A stretch of DNA of 64,000 bases from Hoeflea sp. (GTDB lineage Bacteria; Pseudomonadota; Alphaproteobacteria; Rhizobiales; Rhizobiaceae): positions 992,001 through 1,056,000 of the forward strand of contig JACKJT010000001.1 in NCBI GenBank assembly GCA_020637795.1, written 5' to 3'. The stretch's first letter is position 1, and each line of letters starts with the position of its first letter. Under the pieces are notes generated by a model, which had not been told where the DNA came from, ran no database searches, and worked only from the letters and a program-made list of their open reading frames with translations. The position numbers and the translations under genes were made by a program. Positions 16,706-26,365 of this stretch are shown here, piece after piece.

Positions 16706-16737
16706 TCCTCCCTTCCGATCCGGAAGGGAGGATTTTT
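16706..16737 (+). terminator. Rho-independent terminator
   Basis: A perfect 12-bp stem TCCTCCCTTCCG / CGGAAGGGAGGA with loop ATC is followed by TTTTT. It stands 20 bases after the binding-protein stop and separates this unit from the convergent nar operon. Confidence 0.92.
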
Positions 16738-16811
16738 CGTTTCGGCCTCTATCGAAAATGCCGCCCCCGGGAAGCCAGATCAGGCATTGCAGGCGAAGCA
16801 TGGACGTCTTG

Positions 16812-17324
16812 TCAGGCAGACAGTCGCTGCAAACACCCGTACCATGCGGCCAAGCCTTCGGCATTGGCCGCGATCTCCTTGGCATAGCCGCCGCTGAACT
16901 CCTCGAAAGCCTGGCTGTTGAGCGCGTTGACACCCAGCAGCACAGGGATGTCGCGGGCGAGCGCCTCGGCGATCAGGGGCCGGAAGCCCCTGCCCTCGGC
17001 TTCGTGCTTGCCGAACTTGTTGATGATCAGGATGTCCGGCGAACGCTCGAGCCCGGCTTCGACCAGCGCAACGGCTTCCTCGAGCGCTACCGGATTGAGG
17101 CGGCAGCCGCGCGATTCCTCGCCCAGCACCTGGTTGATGCGGATCACCGGGCCGGCAGGCAAAACCCGTACATCCATGTCGCAATGATGCGAACCGGGCC
17201 GGTCGCTGTTGGTCTGCACAACTCCGGCGAGGTTAAACCCGCGTTCCTGCAGACGGTCGGCAAACTCCCACAACAGCCGGTCGGTCAATCCGCGCTCGGT
17301 GGTTCTGACAAAGGCCAACGCCAT
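16812..17324 (-). CDS. DUF2478 protein (nar-associated NTPase-like)
   Basis: A 170-residue protein starting MALAFVRTTERGLTDRLLWE. Recognisable segments are FNLAGVVQTNSD, HHCDMDVRVLP, the Walker-B-like DILIINKFGKHEAEGRGF and IPVLLGVN. DUF2478 proteins look like small P-loop-derived NTPases and are found next to molybdenum enzyme or molybdate genes, so a role in molybdenum cofactor supply to nitrate reductase is plausible but unproven. It is the last gene of the nar cluster, about 114 bases after the parvulin gene. Confidence 0.75.
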   Translation of the reverse strand: MALAFVRTTERGLTDRLLWEFADRLQERGFNLAGVVQTNSDRPGSHHCDMDVRVLPAGPVIRINQVLGEESRGCRLNPVALEEAVALVEAGLERSPDILIINKFGKHEAEGRGFRPLIAEALARDIPVLLGVNALNSQAFEEFSGGYAKEIAANAEGLAAWYGCLQRLSA

Positions 17325-17438
17325 GATGACTGCTCCTCGTTTTCCGACAGGACCGAACGCGAGAGTACGACCGCGACCGGTGGAAATGAAAGTCCCTGCC
17401 GCGACTGATCATGCCGCGGCGGGTACAGGCCAGACGGC

Positions 17439-18233
17439 TCAGGCCGCCCTGAGCGTGATGCCGGTGACCTGCGCCTGTTCGGCCAAGGCATCGACAAAGG
17501 CGCGGCTGGCGCGAACCCAGGCGGCCTTTTCCAGAGCCGAGCGCAAGGCGGTCTCCACCGCCTCGAACGGCAGGATTTCGCCTTCCGCCCGGGCATCGAG
17601 CCGGATGATGTGAAAGCCGTAGCGGCTTTCCACCGGCGCGTCGACGATTTCGCCCTCCTTGAGCGCCGCCAGCGCGGCTTCGAATTCAGCCACCGTGTCA
17701 CCGGCGGAGATCTGCCCCAGCCGGCCGCCATTGGCGCGCGACGAACAGGCGGAATGATCCCGCGCCAACGCGTCGAAGGCTTTCGGCTCGGCCTTGACCT
17801 TGGCCAGAACGGAATTGGCCTGGTCCTTCGCCACCTTGCGCGCCACCACGTCGTCGGGCCGCGCGGCGAACAGGATATGCGCCGCTTCATAGAGCGACGG
17901 CGCGCGGTGCCGCTCCGGATTGGCCTCATAGGCGGCGCGAACGGCTTGCGGCGTCGGTGTTTCCACCTCGACTGCCTCGTCGAGAAGCTGCCGGATGATC
18001 GCCTCCTCCTCGGTTTCCCAAAGTCCCGGGGCAAGTTCGATTGGCGCGGCTGCAAGCCCGCGCCGCCGCGCCTCCTGCAGGATCAGCGTGCGGACCGCGA
18101 GCGCCCGTGCCGCAGCCATCCAGGCCATGCCTGGCTTGCCCTTGGGCGCCGGATGGTTCTGCGCTTCCGTGGCGATCAGTTCCGGCGAGATGGCCTCGCC
18201 GTTGACGGAAATGTCGGTGAATGTCTGCTTCAT
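17439..18233 (-). CDS. Parvulin-type peptidyl-prolyl isomerase of the nar operon
   Basis: A 264-residue protein starting MKQTFTDISVNGEAISPELI. An N-terminal SurA/NifM-like helical chaperone region is followed by a PpiC rotamase domain (AAHILFAARPDD, GGRLGQISAGDTVAEFEAAL, RYGFHIIRLDAR). No signal peptide is seen, so it should act in the cytoplasm, presumably on NarGHI maturation. Its ATG overlaps the narI stop (ATGA), and the long upstream frame to 18455 is only narI out of phase. Parvulins are recurrent fifth members of nar operons in proteobacteria. Confidence 0.88.
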   Translation of the reverse strand: MKQTFTDISVNGEAISPELIATEAQNHPAPKGKPGMAWMAAARALAVRTLILQEARRRGLAAAPIELAPGLWETEEEAIIRQLLDEAVEVETPTPQAVRAAYEANPERHRAPSLYEAAHILFAARPDDVVARKVAKDQANSVLAKVKAEPKAFDALARDHSACSSRANGGRLGQISAGDTVAEFEAALAALKEGEIVDAPVESRYGFHIIRLDARAEGEILPFEAVETALRSALEKAAWVRASRAFVDALAEQAQVTGITLRAA

Positions 18234-18931
18234 GGTCTTGGCCCCAGATTTATCTTGTGCTTGCGGGTGCGGACGATCTGGTAACCCGGGCGCAGGACAT
18301 AGCGCACAGGTACCGAGAGCATGTGCACCAGCCGGGTGAACGGGAACAGGATGAAAATCGTGAGCCCCAGCAGGATATGCAGCTTGAAGATCCAGTGCAC
18401 ATCGGCGACGAGTTCCCAGACGCCCGACTGCAGGGTGAAGATGCCTTGCGCCCACATCATGAACTTGACCATCTCGCCGCCATCCAGATGCTGGATGGAG
18501 ACCAGGATGGTGCCGAGACCGAGGACAAGCTGCGCGCAGAGCAGAACCAGGATAGCGGTGTCGGCAAACGACGAGTTGGCCCTGACACGCGGATCGAACA
18601 GCCTGCGGTGCAGCAGCATGGCGCCGCCGACAATGGCCATTGCTCCGGCCACGCCGCCGACGACGATCGCCAGCACCTGCTTGAAGGCGTAGCTCATGCC
18701 CAGCATGTGGAAGATCTCGACTGGCGTCAGCATGCCGACCAGATGACCGAAGAAGACGATCAGCACGCCGACGTGAAACAGGATCGAGCCCCAGACAAGC
18801 TGCTTGCGGCGCAACAGCTGGCTGGAGGATGATTTCCAGGTGAAGGGATCGCGCTCGTAGCGCGCGATGGATCCGACCACCAGCACCGTCAGCGCCAGGT
18901 ACGGAAGAACCCCGAAAAGAAAATAGCTCAT
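18230..18931 (-). CDS. narI: Respiratory nitrate reductase gamma subunit NarI
   Basis: A 233-residue membrane cytochrome b with five hydrophobic spans. It starts MSYFLFGVLPYLALTVLVVG. Haem-ligand histidines are visible in ILFHVGVLIVFFGHLVG and in VHWIFKLHILLG. It anchors NarGH to the inner membrane and oxidises quinol. It follows narJ by 18 bases and overlaps the parvulin gene by 4. The frame is intact, unlike narG. Confidence 0.95.
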   Translation of the reverse strand: MSYFLFGVLPYLALTVLVVGSIARYERDPFTWKSSSSQLLRRKQLVWGSILFHVGVLIVFFGHLVGMLTPVEIFHMLGMSYAFKQVLAIVVGGVAGAMAIVGGAMLLHRRLFDPRVRANSSFADTAILVLLCAQLVLGLGTILVSIQHLDGGEMVKFMMWAQGIFTLQSGVWELVADVHWIFKLHILLGLTIFILFPFTRLVHMLSVPVRYVLRPGYQIVRTRKHKINLGPRP

Positions 18932-18949
18932 GATGTTCGTCCTTTCGTG

Positions 18950-19642
18950 TCAGGCGGAGGCCGGCCGGAGCGGCTCGTCCATGCGGGCCAGAATATCGCG
19001 GCTGATGGGGCAGCCGGCGTTCGGGTCAGGGCCGAAGGTGACCATCGCCTCCTCGTAGACCGCATCGAGCGCCTCGAGATCCTCGGGATCGTCATCCTTC
19101 TCGGCGATCAGCGCCTGGGCTTCTTCGGTCTCGGTCGAGGCCTGTGCAATCTCCGACAGCGCGACCAGCACGGCCGCGTAAGGCGTTTCGCGCCGGGTCA
19201 GCCGTTCGGCGAGCGCAGCGATGATGTGGCCGGCGTCGGCCAGCATCTCGTGTGCCTCGGCAAGCGTCAGCGTCGAGATGAATTCGAGCAACACCGGCAG
19301 GTGATCGGGCAGTTCGGTCGCGACCAGATCGAAGCCACGGGCTCGGTAGGTTTCGAGCAGGTCGACCATCGCCCCGCCCCGGTCCCGGCCCTCGCCGTGG
19401 ATGTGCTCGAACAGATTGAGCGACAGCGTCCGCGACCGGTCAAACAGAAGCACGTAACGCTCCTGCAGATCGAAGATGTCACCGGTTTCGAATTCGCTCA
19501 GCAGCGGCTCCATCGCGACGATTGCCTCGACCGGCAAGATGTTTTCGAATGCCAGCACTTCGCGGATTTCCGGGATGGCCGCCTGCAGTTCGGTGGAGGG
19601 ATAGCTCAGAAGCGCCGAAAGGGCCTTGAAAGTGCGGGTCAT
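18950..19642 (-). CDS. narJ: Nitrate reductase assembly chaperone NarJ
   Basis: A 230-residue TorD/DmsD-family chaperone. It has the N-terminal SALLSYPSTELQAAIPEI and the helical core YVLLFDRSRTLSLNLFEHIH followed by GEGRDRGGAM, the family's best-conserved block. It binds the NarG N-terminus and controls insertion of the molybdenum cofactor and FeS centre before membrane attachment by NarI. Its start overlaps narH by 4 bases. Confidence 0.94.
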   Translation of the reverse strand: MTRTFKALSALLSYPSTELQAAIPEIREVLAFENILPVEAIVAMEPLLSEFETGDIFDLQERYVLLFDRSRTLSLNLFEHIHGEGRDRGGAMVDLLETYRARGFDLVATELPDHLPVLLEFISTLTLAEAHEMLADAGHIIAALAERLTRRETPYAAVLVALSEIAQASTETEEAQALIAEKDDDPEDLEALDAVYEEAMVTFGPDPNAGCPISRDILARMDEPLRPASA

Positions 19643-21162
19643 GACAGGAACTCCGTGGGTGAGCGGAAGCTCTTGCCGCCGCCGAACAATTTGCCTTTGG
19701 ACACGCCCGACGAGCAGCCATTGCCGTCAGTGAAGCCGCAGCCGGTCTTCAGGTCATAGGCGTCCTCGACCAGCTCCCGGTGGGTTGTCGGGATGACAAA
19801 CCGGTCCTCGTAATTGGCGATCGCCATCAGCTGGTACATCTCGTCAATCTGGTGCGGCGTCAGCCCGACGCGGTTGGCGACGCCGAGATTGACCACGCCA
19901 TCCACGGTCTTCGAGCGCATGTAGGCGCGCATCGCCATCATCCGTTCCAGCGCGGCGACCACCGGCTGTTCGTCACCGGCGGTCAGCATGTTGGCGAGAT
20001 AGCGCACCGGGATGCGAAGCGATTTCACATCCGGCATGTTGTCGATCGTGCCGATGGCGCCGGCTTCCGCCGCATTCTGGATCGGCGACAGCGGCGGCAC
20101 GTACCAGACCATGGGCAGGGTGCGGTATTCGGGATGCAGCGGGAAGGCGATCTTCCATTCCATCGCCATCTTCCACACCGGCGAGTTCTGCGCGCCCTTG
20201 ATCCAGTCTTCCGGAATGCCTTCGGCGCGCGCCGCCTTGATCACCTCGGGATCGTTCGGATCGAGGAAAACGCCGAGCTGGGCGTCGTAGAGATCCTTCT
20301 CGTGCTCGGTGCCCGCAGCCTCGGCGATCCTGTCGGCGTCGTAGAGCATGACGCCGAGATAGCGGATGCGGCCGACGCAGGTTTCCGAACAGACCGTCGG
20401 CTGACCCGATTCCAGGCGCGGATAGCACAGGGTGCATTTCTCCGATTTGCCGCTTTCCCAGTTGTAGTAGATCTTCTTGTAGGGGCAGCCGGAAACGCAC
20501 ATGCGCCAGCCGCGGCATTTTTCCTGGTCGATCAGGACGACGCCGTCGTCCTCGCGCTTGTAGATCGCGCCCGAGGGACAGGAGGCGACGCAGGCCGGGT
20601 TGAGGCAATGCTCGCACAGCCGCGGCAGATACATCATGAAGGTGTTTTCGTACTCGCCGTAGATTTCCTTCTCGATGCCCTCGAAATTGTAATCCTGGCT
20701 GCGCTTGGCGAATTCTCCGCCAAGGATCTCTTCCCAGTTCGGACCCCACTCGATCTTTTCCATCCGCTCGCCGGAAATCTTCGACCGCGGCCGCGCGGTC
20801 GGGAACGCCTGCATTTCCGGGGCCGATTTCAGATGGTCGTAGTCGAAATCGAATGGCTCGTAGAAATCGTCGATCTCCGGCAGATCCGGATTGGCGAAGA
20901 TGTTGGCCAGGATCCGCCACTTGCCGCCCTGCCTGGGCTGCAGCTTGCCGGATTTGGATCGGCTCCAGCCGCCGTTCCAGCGTTTCTGATTCTCCCAGTC
21001 CTTGGGATAGCCGATGCCGGGCTTGGTCTCGACATTGTTGAACCAGGCGTATTCGACACCTTCGCGGCTGGTCCAGACGTTCTTGCAGGTCACCGAGCAG
21101 GTGTGGCATCCGATGCATTTGTCGAGATTGAGCACCATGCCGATTTGCGCGCGGAATTTCAT
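19639..21162 (-). CDS. narH: Nitrate reductase beta subunit NarH
   Basis: A 507-residue iron-sulfur subunit. Four cysteine groups are visible: CIGCHTCSVTCKNVW, CEHCLNPACVASCPSG, CRGWRMCVSGCPYKK and CTLCYPRLESGQPTVCSETC. The tryptophan in the third group marks the [3Fe-4S] centre. It passes electrons from NarI haem to NarG in the cytoplasm. Its ATG overlaps the narG stop (ATGA). The frame is intact over its whole length, which contrasts with narG directly upstream. Confidence 0.95.
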   Translation of the reverse strand: MKFRAQIGMVLNLDKCIGCHTCSVTCKNVWTSREGVEYAWFNNVETKPGIGYPKDWENQKRWNGGWSRSKSGKLQPRQGGKWRILANIFANPDLPEIDDFYEPFDFDYDHLKSAPEMQAFPTARPRSKISGERMEKIEWGPNWEEILGGEFAKRSQDYNFEGIEKEIYGEYENTFMMYLPRLCEHCLNPACVASCPSGAIYKREDDGVVLIDQEKCRGWRMCVSGCPYKKIYYNWESGKSEKCTLCYPRLESGQPTVCSETCVGRIRYLGVMLYDADRIAEAAGTEHEKDLYDAQLGVFLDPNDPEVIKAARAEGIPEDWIKGAQNSPVWKMAMEWKIAFPLHPEYRTLPMVWYVPPLSPIQNAAEAGAIGTIDNMPDVKSLRIPVRYLANMLTAGDEQPVVAALERMMAMRAYMRSKTVDGVVNLGVANRVGLTPHQIDEMYQLMAIANYEDRFVIPTTHRELVEDAYDLKTGCGFTDGNGCSSGVSKGKLFGGGKSFRSPTEFLS

Positions 21163-24100
21163 TCTGCTGCCTCCACTTGGGTGGCCGGGCGATCCAGCCA
21201 GTCGACCTTTGTCATTTTGCGGACGATGACGAACTCATCGCGATTGGAGCCCACGGTTCCGTAGTAGTTGAAGCCGTAGGACAGCTGGGCGTAGCCGCCG
21301 ATCATGTGGGTCGGCTTGAGCGTGGCGCGGGTCACCGAATTGTGGATGCCGCCGCGTTTGCCGGTGATCTGCGATCCCGGCGTGTTCACGATCTTTCCTG
21401 GGCGTGATACATGAACAGCGTGCCTTCCTTGATCCGCTGGCTCACCACCGCCCGTGCCGTCAGAACGCCGTTCGAGTTGTAGACCTCGACCCAGTCGTTA
21501 TCGACCAGGCCGGCCTTGCGGGCGTCCACTTCCGAGATCCACACCACCGGGCCGCCGCGGTTGAGCGTCAGCATCATCAGGTTGTCCGAATAGGTGGAGT
21601 GAATGCCCCATTTCTGGTGCGGGGGTGATGAAGTTGAGCACCACATGCGGCTCGCTGTCGCGTTCGGAGATGTTGATGTCCGGACCGACCGTCTTCAGAT
21701 CCACCGGCGGACGCCAGGTGACGAAGAACTCGCCGAAGGCCTGCATCCAGAGATGGTCCTGATAGAGCTGCTGCCGGCCGCTGAGCGTGCGCCAGGGGAT
21801 CAGCTCGTGGACGTTGGTATAGCCGGCATTGTAGCAGACCTCCTCGCTCTCGATGCCCGACCAGGTCGGCGATGAGATGATCTTGCGCGGCTGGGCGGCG
21901 ATGTCGCGGAAGCGGATCTTCTCGTCTTCCTTGACCTCGGCGAGATGGGTGTGGTCGCGGCCGGTGATCCTGCCGAGCGCGTCCCAGGCCTTGACCGCCA
22001 CCTCGCCGTTGGTCTCCGGCGCGAGCATCAGCACCACTTCCGCGGCGTCGATCGCGGTCTCGATCCGGGCGAGGCCCTTGGTGGGGCCGTCCTCCTGCAC
22101 GGGCTCGTTCAGGTCGACCAGGTGATGCACTTCCGTCCTGGTATCCCAGGAGATGCCCTTGCCGCCGTTGCCGATCTTCGCCATCAGCGGGCCGAGCGAG
22201 GTGAAGCGCTTGTAGAGATTGGGATAATCCCGCTCGACCGCGATGTAGCCCGGAGCGGTCTTGCCCGGAATAAGGTCGCATTCGCCCAGCTTCCAGTCGA
22301 GAACCTGCGGCTGCGCCAGTTCCGACGGGGTGTCGTGATGCAGCGCCAATTGCACCACATCGGTTTCCACGCCGAGGATCTCCGGCGAAATCTCGGAGAA
22401 CTTCTTCGCGATCGCCTTGAAGATTTCCCAGTCCGTCTTGCTCTCGTAGGCCGGATCCACCGCCGCCTGCAGCGGATGGATGAACGGGTGCATGTCGGAC
22501 GTGTTCATGTCGTCCTTTTCGTACCAGCTCGCCGTCGGCAGCACGATGTCGGCATAGACCGCCGTGGTCGACATGCGGAAATCGATGGTCACCAGAAGGT
22601 CGAGTTTGCCTTCCGGCGCCTCGTCATGCCACTTGGCTTCGATCGGCTTCTGCCGGCCTTCCTCGCCCAGATCCTTGCCCTGAACGCCGTGATCGGTGCC
22701 GACCAGGTGCTTGAGGAAATACTCGTGCCCCTTGCCGCTCGACCCCATGAGGTTCGAGCGCCAGACGAAGAGATTGCGCGGCCAGTTCTCCGGCGCATCC
22801 GGATCCTCGCACGACATTTCCAGCTCGCCCGACTTCAGTTTCTCCGCGACATAGGCCGGGACGTCCTGCCGGACGCCTTGGCGGCGCGCGCCGACCTCGA
22901 GCGGATTGGTCTTGAGCTGCGGCGCCGAGGGCAGCCAGCCCATGCGTTCGGCGCGGATGTTGTAGTCGATCAGGCTCAGCGACTTCCAGTCGCCCTCGGG
23001 CGCTGTCGGCGACAGGATCTCCGCCGCCGTCACAGTCTCGTAGCGCCACTGGTCGGTGTGGGCGTACCAGGCCGATGTCGAGTTCATGTGGCGTGGAGGA
23101 CGGGCCCAGTCGAGCGCGAATGCCAGGGCGCCCAGCCGGTCTGCGGCCTGAGTTTCTCCTGGCCGACGTAATGCGCCCAGCCGCCGCCGGACTGGCCGAC
23201 GCAACCGCACATCACCAGCATGTTGATGACGGCGCGGTAGTTCATGTCCATGTGGTACCAATGGTTCATCGCGGCGCCGATGATGACCATCGACTTGCCA
23301 TTGGTCTTTTTTCGGCATTGTCGGCGAATTCGCGCGCCACCTGGATGATCTTGTCGCGGCGAACGCCGGTGATCTTCTCCGCCCAGGCCGGCGTGAACGG
23401 CACATCGTCATCGTAGGAGCTGGCGACGTTGCCGCCGCCCAGACCGCGGTCGAGGCTGTAATTGGCGCAGAACAGGTCGAACACCGTGGCGACCATGGCG
23501 GTCTTGCCGTTGGCCAGCTTGATCTCCCCTGACCGGCACGTTGCGGGTCAGCACATCGGGGTGATCCGCAGACCTCGAAGCCGTTGGTGGCGGCACCGCC
23601 GAAATAGGGAAAACTCGACGCCCACGACAGCATCGTGGTCCGTGTCGAGGATCTGGCTCATGCGCAGCTTGACCGGTTCGCCCGCGGCCTTTTCCTCAAG
23701 GTTCCAGTTGCCGTGCTCACCCCAGCGGAAACCGATCGAGCCGTTGGGGACCACCACGTCACCGGTGGCCTCGTCGATCCCGACGGTCTTCCATTCCGGA
23801 TTGTTGTCCTGGCCGAGCTTCTTTGCGAAGTCCGAGGCGCGCAACTGGCGGCCGGGAATGTAGGGAGCCGCCGCGCTTGTCGAGCTGAACCAGCATCGGC
23901 ATGTCCGAATATTTGCGGCAGTAATCCTCGAAATACTCGGCCTGGCGGTCGAGGTGGAATTCCCTCAGGATAACGTGGCCGAAGGCCATGCCGAGCGCCG
24001 CATCGGTGCCCTGCTTGGCGTTGAGCCAGATGTCGGAAAACTTCGACGCTTCCGAGTAGTCCGGGCAGATGACCGCGGATTTGGTGCCGCGATAGCGCGC

Positions 24101-24911
24101 CTCGGTGTAGAAATGCGCATCCGGCGTGCGCGTCTGCGGCACGTTCGAGCCCCACAGGATGAGGAAGCCGGCATTGTACCAGTCGGCTGATTCCTGGAAC
24201 GTCGGTCTGCTCGCCCCAGGTCTGCGGCGAAGCCGGCGGCAGATCGCAATACCAGTCGTAAAACGACATGCAGGTGCCGCCGAGCAGGCTCAGATAGCGC
24301 GATCCGGCCGCATAGGAGACCATCGACATGGCCGGGATCGGCGAAAAGCCGAAGACCCGGTCCGGGCCGTATTTCTTCGCCGTGTAGGCATTGGCGGCGG
24401 CGGTGATTTCGGTGGCCTCGTCCCAGGAGGCGCGCACGAAGCCGCCCTTGCCGCGCTTGCTGACATAGTCAGCGCGCAGGGCGGGATCGGACTGGATAGT
24501 CGTCCAGGCCTGGATCGCCGACTGCGTCTCGCGCAGCTTGCGCCAGATCTTCATCAACCGCGCCCGGACAAGCGGCGTTTTCACGCGATTGGCCGAATAA
24601 AGATACCAGCTGTAGGAGGCCCCGCGCGAGCAGCCGCGCGGCTCGTGGTTCGGCAGGTCGGGCCGGGTGCGGGGATAGTCGGTCTGCTGCGTCTCCCAGG
24701 TGACGATGCCGGATTTCACGTAGATCTTCCACGAGCAGGAGCCGGTGCAGTTCACCCCGTGGGTCGAGCGCACGATCTTGTCGTGCCGCCAGCGGTTCCG
24801 GTAGACGTCCTCCCACTCCCGGTTGTCCCGGGTGGTCTCGCCATGGCCGTTCGCGAAGGTCCCGAGGCTGCGCGACTGCAGGAAATTGAGTCGGTCGAGC
24901 AGATGGCTCAT
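21159..24911 (-). pseudogene. narG: Nitrate reductase alpha subunit NarG, broken by about nine frameshifts
   Basis: The full NarG sequence is present in pieces. The N-terminus MSHLLDRLNFLQSRSLGTF with the FS0 ligands in HGVNCTGSCSWK runs on to CMSFYDWYCDLP, which holds the molybdenum-ligand Asp. The middle has MNSTSAWYAHTDQWRYET and the end has IGGYAQLSYGFNYYGTVG. Phase changes lie near 24195, 23863, 23611, 23563, 23528, 23308, 23128, 21623 and 21396, mostly in short homopolymers. Between them the residues are conserved and free of nonsense substitutions. This fits either very recent decay or a badly read sequence segment better than an old pseudogene. If real, the cell has no working Nar from this locus. 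Confidence 0.9.
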
Positions 24912-26311
24912 CTTGCTTGTCCTTTCAGGTCAGGCTGTCGGCCCGGTGGGGCTGGAACGCTGCGTTCGACTTCAAACAGCAGCCCGCCCGGCCGGGTGTA
25001 GTAGAAGAACGTCAGCACGAGGCAGGCGACGTAGAAGGCGAGAAAGCCCCAGAGCGCCGCCACCGGCCCGCCGGTCATCGAGATCGAGGTGCCGTAGGCC
25101 TTGGGGATGAAGAAGGCGCCATAGGCCGCGATCGCCGAGGTGAAGGCGATGATCGCCGCGCTCTCCCGGTCGGTCTGCCGCTGCAGGGCATTCCCCTTGA
25201 GCTCGGGCATCAGCCGCGGGACCTCGCGCCCCATGATGACCGGGATCATCTGGAAGGTGGAGGCATTGCCGATCCCGGTCAGCAGGAACAGCGCCATGAA
25301 GCAGGCGAAGAACCCCCAGAACGCCCCCGGGCTCTCCTTGATGCCGAGGAAGAAGATCACCCCGAAGACCGCCGCGATCATCCCCACGAAGCTCCAGAAG
25401 GTGACCCGCCCGCCGCCGTACTTGTCGGAGACCCAGCCGGTGCCCGCGCGGCTGAGCGCGCCGACCAGCGGCCCGAGGAACACGAACTGCAGCGCGTTCA
25501 CCTCGGGGAACTGCAGCTTGGTCAGCAGCGGGAAGCCCGCGGAATAGCCGATGAAGCTGCCGAAGGTCCCGGTGTAGAGGATGCACATCAGCCAGTTGTG
25601 CTTGCGGGTGAAGATGATCGCCTGGTCGGCGAAGGAGGCCTTGGCCGAGGCGATGTCGTTCATGCCCACCCAGGCGGCGACGGTCGAGGCGATGATGAAC
25701 GGCACCCAGATGAAGCCCGCGTTCTGCATCCAGAGCCGGCCGCCGTCGCTCATCTCCTGCGGCTGACCGCCCAGCGCGCCGAAGACGCCCATGGTAATGA
25801 CGATGGGCACCAGGAACTGCATGACGCTGACGCCGAGATTGCCGAGGCCCGCGTTGAGGGCGAGCGCATTGCCCTTCTCGGCCTTGGGGAAGAAGAACGA
25901 GATATTGGCCATCGACGAGGCGAAATTGCCGCCGCCGAAGCCGCAGAGCAGCGCGAGCACCAGGAAGATCAGATAGGGCGTGTCGGGATTCTGCACGGCA
26001 TAGCCGATGCCGAGCGCCGGCAGGAGCAGCGAGGCGGTCGAGAACGCCGTCCAGAGCCTTCCGCCGAAGATCGGCACCATGAAGCTGTAGAAGATCCGGA
26101 GCGTCGCCCCGGAGAGCCCCGGCAGCGCCGCCAGCCAGAAGAGCTGGCCCGCCGCGAAGTCGAAGCCGATCGCCGGCAGCCGCGCCACCACGACCGACCA
26201 GACCATCCAGACCGAGAAGGCGAGAAGCAGCGCCGGGATCGAGATCCAGAGGTTGCGCCGGGCGATCCTGCGGCCGTTCGCCTCCCAGAACGCGGCATCC
26301 TCGGCTTCCAT
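24908..26311 (-). CDS. narK: Nitrate/nitrite transporter NarK2-type (5' end frameshifted)
   Basis: A 467-residue MFS transporter with twelve hydrophobic spans. It contains RNLWISIPALLLAFSVWMVW, the nitrate-signature GFGGGNFASSMANISFFFP and GNALALNAGLGNLGVSVMQF. The NarK2 N-terminus normally reads EWxPEDxAFWE; here EWKP is in one frame (from ATG 26364) and EDAAFWEANG in the next, so one base is missing near 26303. The original start is probably 26364, one base after the narK1 stop. As given, translation would have to begin at 26311. It overlaps narG by 4 bases. Confidence 0.88.
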   Translation of the reverse strand: MEAEDAAFWEANGRRIARRNLWISIPALLLAFSVWMVWSVVVARLPAIGFDFAAGQLFWLAALPGLSGATLRIFYSFMVPIFGGRLWTAFSTASLLLPALGIGYAVQNPDTPYLIFLVLALLCGFGGGNFASSMANISFFFPKAEKGNALALNAGLGNLGVSVMQFLVPIVITMGVFGALGGQPQEMSDGGRLWMQNAGFIWVPFIIASTVAAWVGMNDIASAKASFADQAIIFTRKHNWLMCILYTGTFGSFIGYSAGFPLLTKLQFPEVNALQFVFLGPLVGALSRAGTGWVSDKYGGGRVTFWSFVGMIAAVFGVIFFLGIKESPGAFWGFFACFMALFLLTGIGNASTFQMIPVIMGREVPRLMPELKGNALQRQTDRESAAIIAFTSAIAAYGAFFIPKAYGTSISMTGGPVAALWGFLAFYVACLVLTFFYYTRPGGLLFEVERSVPAPPGRQPDLKGQAR

Positions 26312-26365
26312 TCCTGAAGCATGCGTGCCGTCTTCATCTGCTCCGGATCATGGATATCGTGCATT

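Noticed and set aside
19780..24000. Long plus-strand frames opposite narH and narG (for example 19780-21264 and 21945-23171)
   Set aside because: Both are the complementary strand of NarH/NarG coding sequence with the usual Arg/Gly/Asp-rich shadow composition.
24917..26317. 466-codon plus-strand frame rich in Glu, Arg and His opposite narK2
   Set aside because: It mirrors the membrane-protein codons of narK2 and has no start signal or conserved block.
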